Below, piece by piece: positions 30,701-32,567 of a stretch of 32,567 bases of DNA. The stretch comes from JBBQNJ01 sp038329845 (GTDB taxonomy: Bacteria > Planctomycetota > Phycisphaerae > Tepidisphaerales > Tepidisphaeraceae): the NCBI GenBank assembly GCA_038329845.1, contig JBBQNJ010000059.1, positions 1-32,567 on the forward strand. The letters are read 5' to 3'. The stretch's first letter is position 1. Each line of letters begins with the position of its first letter. Made by a program: the position numbers and the translations under genes. The notes beneath the pieces are model-generated. The model ran no database searches, was not told the origin of the DNA, and worked only from the letters and a program-made list of their open reading frames with translations.

Positions 30701-30926
30701 CACGACGGCGAACAGCGCCCCGGGGAACCAGCCAACTCCCGCCACGACGCCGAGCAGCGCCCCGGGGAACCAGGCGAGTCCCGCCGCGGCGGCGGCGATC
30801 CCCCGGCCGCCGACTCAGCCGCCGACAGATCCCGGAGCTCTTCGCGCCGATGAATTGGAAATGTCCGGCCCGGTGGATCCGGTTTCGAGCGATCCTGAGC
30901 AGACGCTCGCTCCGCCGAAATCTTGA
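27756..30926 (+). CDS. Ser/Thr protein kinase fused to STAND (NB-ARC-like) ATPase and TPR domain
   Basis: 1056 residues, no membrane helix, so cytosolic. Kinase domain about 13-275 with all Hanks motifs: GEGGMG (21-26), VAIK with Lys43, HRDIKPSN with catalytic Asp137, DFG (155-157), SPEQ and GYPPF. Residues 276-315 form an Ala/Ser linker. The STAND-type ATPase (about 315-640) has Walker A GQAGAGKT (336-343), Walker B VVIDD (412-416), sensor ILTAR (440-444) and the GLPLA-like GWPLA (495-499). TPR-type helices cover about 720-910 (AYERMAAVAKS, AYRQALLGYRQ, AFEQAVTLARR). The tail from about 912 is Pro/Ala/Ser-rich with 14-residue repeats. GAGGA precedes the ATG. TPR ligand sensing and ATP-driven oligomerisation controlling kinase activity is the likely scheme, by analogy. 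It lies next to an IS66 element. Confidence 0.9.
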   Translation: MTQTPGDERKIGHYELRGKLGEGGMGIVWRAHDPLLERDVAIKLLRMPEPRNDELYARFLREARSAAKLNHPHTVIVHQIAEFESQICIVMELVDGGSLADQVKEMGPLSWGEATAAIRDAAKGLQAAHEAGIIHRDIKPSNLMRTAKGVIKLVDFGLAKPQGQRDDLELTLPGTVLGSPAYMSPEQCEGAEADARSDLYSLICTYYQLLSGYPPFSGSNISVVIHQHVSEAFPDVRRHVPDIPDAVVRVIQTGSRKDPQARYQTAAELITALEAVLEPNKPARAADEPASSGAAPVDDASASGNLPSAATLIGREAMLEDLRGHTARRGIVALTGQAGAGKTALALSAAHAAVSSGVARAAAWLSCAAKPSREECVRALAGTLLGDRRESDPIEQCQAAVIEQVRSQHAAVVIDDLDLVGQDAAVVQTVRGLGNAGLVILTARTVSVAMHATAIRVDALPAERAIEMLHQRVADAAGEPLAPGDAEALAGFARGWPLAVELLAARVARSPGQEVLTHLRAGAASAGEATRTVLGDSAVPIRACFAVCFEYLSPKARNLLLNFAVMPSEFDGELIAAVRGSGDWTEAADELVGAAFWRVDAEVPGRYGAHPLVRQIAIEELGPARPVVEANLAKAILARVASIDISPADGTVEVNLREGRHEQVAWLDSQWDALGWAVDRADSEPLRAMLPPLAPVIEAFSRSRGRWSDCRRIGQAIGAACRSNRDRAGELAAERLLGAVFSGQGQAEEARKAYERMAAVAKSMRDPRAEAAAHQSLGDVLRGESHYDEAARAYRQALLGYRQAGDTAAECAALHRLSTVVLSRGDQGELLLQAQTMMTRVRDPKAQYSLCVEHGQTCESLNRVEQATGAFEQAVTLARRVGDRQAEQAAEQTLTRMRQPAPEPAPAVVTPPPPAPPAAASSASSSDIDSPVAGSPAATPNSGPANHASCAATPSSPASGSPVAGSPAAAPNIAPANQATPATTANSAPGNQPTPATTPSSAPGNQASPAAAAAIPRPPTQPPTDPGALRADELEMSGPVDPVSSDPEQTLAPPKS
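30570..30800 (+). repeat. C-terminal Pro/Ala/Ser repeat of the kinase, 42-bp unit
   Basis: Units of 14 residues such as NSAPGNQPTPATTP and SSAPGNQASPAAAA occur three times in a row (encoded at about 30668-30795), preceded by a related SPVAGSPAA unit that occurs twice (about 30543 and 30636). The DNA units are 42 nt, so copy number can change without shifting the frame. Confidence 0.75.
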
Positions 30927-31067
30927 CGCATCGCCGCCTGCTCCAGTTGTTCAGAATCGTTGCCTGATCCCACTTCAACCGAGTGATGCAGCCGGTCCCC
31001 CGCGCTATGAAGTGCGTCCGGCGAAGTACATCTTTAATCTGGCTGGCCGAATCGTCAAGATCACGGC

Positions 31068-31454
31068 ATGAAACACAACACAGCCGGCGCGGACGATCGC
31101 GCGCAGGGTGATCTTCCCAGAGAAGAGTTCTGGCGCGACATGCTGCGGCGTTTCGCCGCCGGTGGCCAGAGCGTCCGCGCGTTCTGTGAGTCGCACGGAT
31201 TGTCGGAGCCGTCGTTCTATTCTTGGCGACGGACACTGGCCCAGCAGGATGCGGCGTCAGCCCCGTCCAGCCGCGGCACATCCCCACCGGCATTCGTGTC
31301 CGTGCTTGTTGCCCAGGAGAACAACCCGCCAATGGAGGTCGTGCTCCGCGGCGAGCGGCGGATCCGGCTGTGCGGCCCGGTCGATCGAGCGGCGCTGGCC
31401 GATGTCGTGGCGGCGCTGGAGTCCGTGCCGAGTGAAGGGGGCGGACGATGTTGA
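31068..31454 (+). CDS. tnpA: IS66 TnpA-like accessory protein
   Basis: 128 residues. The region EEFWRDMLRRFAAGGQSVRAFCESHGLSEPSFYSWRRTL is the helix-turn-helix-containing start of IS66 TnpA proteins, with the usual SEPSFYSWRR. The C-terminal part (VVLRGERRIRLCGPVDRAALADVVAAL) is the second conserved block. The protein is thought to help the transposase TnpC, though its exact role is unclear. The stop overlaps the tnpB start by 7 nt, which suggests coupled translation. It begins 141 nt after the kinase stop codon. Confidence 0.9.
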   Translation: MKHNTAGADDRAQGDLPREEFWRDMLRRFAAGGQSVRAFCESHGLSEPSFYSWRRTLAQQDAASAPSSRGTSPPAFVSVLVAQENNPPMEVVLRGERRIRLCGPVDRAALADVVAALESVPSEGGGRC

Positions 31455-31831
31455 AGCTGCCGGACCTGGGTGAGCTGGACCGTGGGCTGAGCAGCCGGGT
31501 GTTCCTGAGCACCGCGCCGGCCGACATGCGCAAGGGCTTTGACACGCTGGCGGCGCTGGTGCGTGAGCATCTGGGGCACGACCCGCTCTGCGGGCACCTG
31601 TTCCTGTTCGTCAGCCGCCATCGCGACCGGCTCAAGATCCTCTACTGGGATGCTGATGGATATGCCCTGTGGTACAAGCGGCTGGAGGAAGGGACCTTTC
31701 GCCTGCCGGCCAGGCCGGCGGCGGGCGCCAGCGTGGAACTGCGCCCCAGCGAGTTGGCGATGCTTCTGGAGGGCATCGACCTGAGGAGCATCAAGCGGGG
31801 CCATCGCCTGCGGCGGCCGGCGCCGGCTTAA
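31448..31831 (+). CDS. tnpB: IS66 TnpB-like accessory protein
   Basis: 127 residues. SRVFLSTAPADMRKGFDTLAALV, HLFLFVSRHRDRLKILYWD, and GYALWYKRLEEGTF are the characteristic IS66 Orf2 (TnpB) blocks, full length and intact. The family is needed for IS66 transposition together with TnpA and TnpC, but its biochemical role is not settled. The stop codon TAA is followed by a run of A (31830-31837). A 58-nt gap then leads to tnpC. Confidence 0.95.
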   Translation: MLKLPDLGELDRGLSSRVFLSTAPADMRKGFDTLAALVREHLGHDPLCGHLFLFVSRHRDRLKILYWDADGYALWYKRLEEGTFRLPARPAAGASVELRPSELAMLLEGIDLRSIKRGHRLRRPAPA

Positions 31832-31889
31832 AAAAAACGGGATTGACGTACAACGCGGACGGTGAGTGATTGTATATACCACATACGCA

Positions 31890-32567
31890 ATGGAATGCAC
31901 TCACCTGCCCAACGACCTGGCCGCCGCCCACGCGATGATCCAGCAACTGCTGGAACAACTGAAGAACACCCAGCGTGAGAACGCCCAACTGGATCATCAG
32001 CTTCAGCAATTGCTCCGGCGGCTGTACGGGCGGTCCAGCGAGAAGATCGATCCCAACCAGCAGGTGCTCTTCGCCGAGTTGCTCCAGCAGCTTCAATTGC
32101 AGCAGCCCCAGCCCGCGGTGCCGGCGGCTCCGCTCTCCCCGGCTGCATCCAAGCCCTCGAATAACGGCCACGGTCGGCGGCGTCTTCCCGCCGACCTACC
32201 CCGCGAGCGGGTCGAGAAGGACCTGCCGGAAGACCAGAAGCCCTGCCCCTGCTGCGGGAAGATGCGAGTGAAGATCGGCGAGGAGGTCGGCGAGAAGCTC
32301 GACTACGTGCCGGCCAAGGTCAAGGTGATCCAGACGGTGCGGCCCAAGTACGCCTGCCTGGACTGCGATGCCGCCGGGCACGGGGCGCAGATCGCCATCG
32401 CCGAACTGCCCAGTTCGCCGATCGAGAAGGGCCTGGCCGCTCCGGGGCTGCTGGCGGCGGTGATCGTGGGAAAGTATTCGGATCACCTGCCGCTGAACCG
32501 CCTGGAGAATATCTTCGCCCGCCACGACATCGACATCAGCCGCTCGACGATGTGCGACTGGATGGCG
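31890..32567 (+). CDS. tnpC: IS66 transposase TnpC, N-terminal part, cut by the window edge
   Basis: 226 codons are read from ATG to the window end without a stop. The N-terminal helical region (LPNDLAAAHAMIQQLLEQLK, then NAQLDHQLQQLLRRLYGRSSEKI) is the IS66 coiled-coil leucine-zipper-like start with the hallmark LYGRSSEK. A Cys4-type zinc finger follows: CPCCG then CLDC, with VPAKVKVIQTVRPKYAC between. GKYSDHLPLNRLE and the beginning of the DDE catalytic region (SRSTMCDWM) close the segment. The DDE residues lie beyond the window. The start is set where the conserved N-terminus begins; a TTGTATATACC sequence sits just upstream. Confidence 0.93.
   Translation, partial: MECTHLPNDLAAAHAMIQQLLEQLKNTQRENAQLDHQLQQLLRRLYGRSSEKIDPNQQVLFAELLQQLQLQQPQPAVPAAPLSPAASKPSNNGHGRRRLPADLPRERVEKDLPEDQKPCPCCGKMRVKIGEEVGEKLDYVPAKVKVIQTVRPKYACLDCDAAGHGAQIAIAELPSSPIEKGLAAPGLLAAVIVGKYSDHLPLNRLENIFARHDIDISRSTMCDWMA

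Larger units (their letters stand above)
31068..32567 (+). mobile_element. IS66-family insertion sequence, right part outside window
   Basis: Three genes in the typical IS66 order (tnpA, tnpB, tnpC) on one strand, with tnpC cut by the window edge. The left end could not be defined: no GTAA-type terminal inverted repeat was recognised in 30927-31067. The start given here is that of tnpA, so the true element begins at or upstream of it. Confidence 0.85.

Overview
The window is about 32.5 kb of high-GC chromosomal DNA, probably from a planctomycete and perhaps a Phycisphaerae-like lineage. The placement is inference. It rests on a DUF1559-style secreted prepilin-like protein with an H-X9-DG end, a DUF1570-like lipoprotein metallopeptidase, a large Hanks-kinase/STAND-ATPase/TPR protein, a Gln/Met-rich membrane protein of a kind common in that phylum, and intergenic DNA full of short palindromic repeats. 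No rRNA, tRNA or CRISPR array was seen.

Layout. 1-4.3 kb is a glycan/envelope region on the + strand: the 3' part of an NAD-dependent sugar epimerase, a GT87-type membrane glycosyltransferase, a 42-residue membrane peptide and a Wzx-like flippase, ending against a convergent small exported protein. 4.5-7 kb holds gatC (minus) and an ArnT/PMT-like glycosyltransferase (plus). 7-8.7 kb (minus) holds a small membrane protein and a lipoprotein with an HEGWH zinc motif. 9-13 kb (plus) is an ABC sugar importer, made of a solute-binding protein and one ORF carrying two permease domains, followed by a membrane-tethered thioredoxin. 13.1-14.2 kb is a polyprenol-phosphate-sugar synthase with a GtrA-like tail. 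14.3-16.6 kb (minus) pairs a prepilin-like protein with a GH10 xylanase. 17-19.4 kb (plus) is a two-gene module with a MamK-like bacterial actin and a strong terminator. 19.6-24.7 kb carries a DUF2892-SRPBCC protein, two metallophosphoesterases, metF, an OmpA-type lipoprotein and a HigB/HigA toxin-antitoxin pair. 24.8-27.0 kb (minus) has the Gln/Met-rich membrane protein and a DUF2007-like protein. 27.0-27.75 kb is a gene-poor, relatively AT-rich stretch with two DnaA-box matches and a palindrome. 27.8-30.9 kb is the kinase-STAND-TPR protein. The window ends inside an IS66-family insertion sequence (tnpA, tnpB, partial tnpC).

How the genes work together. The sugar epimerase, three membrane or polyprenol glycosyltransferases and the flippase suggest cell-surface glycan assembly. 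The xylanase, the binding-protein importer and the exported prepilin-like protein suggest polysaccharide use. The items most worth following up are the MamK-like actin module without visible magnetosome genes, the single-ORF double permease whose linker is built from palindromic repeats, the kinase-STAND-TPR protein, the HigBA promoter that appears to give a leaderless toxin mRNA, and the DnaA-box/palindrome intergenic region. All assignments come from reading the sequence; no database search was run.
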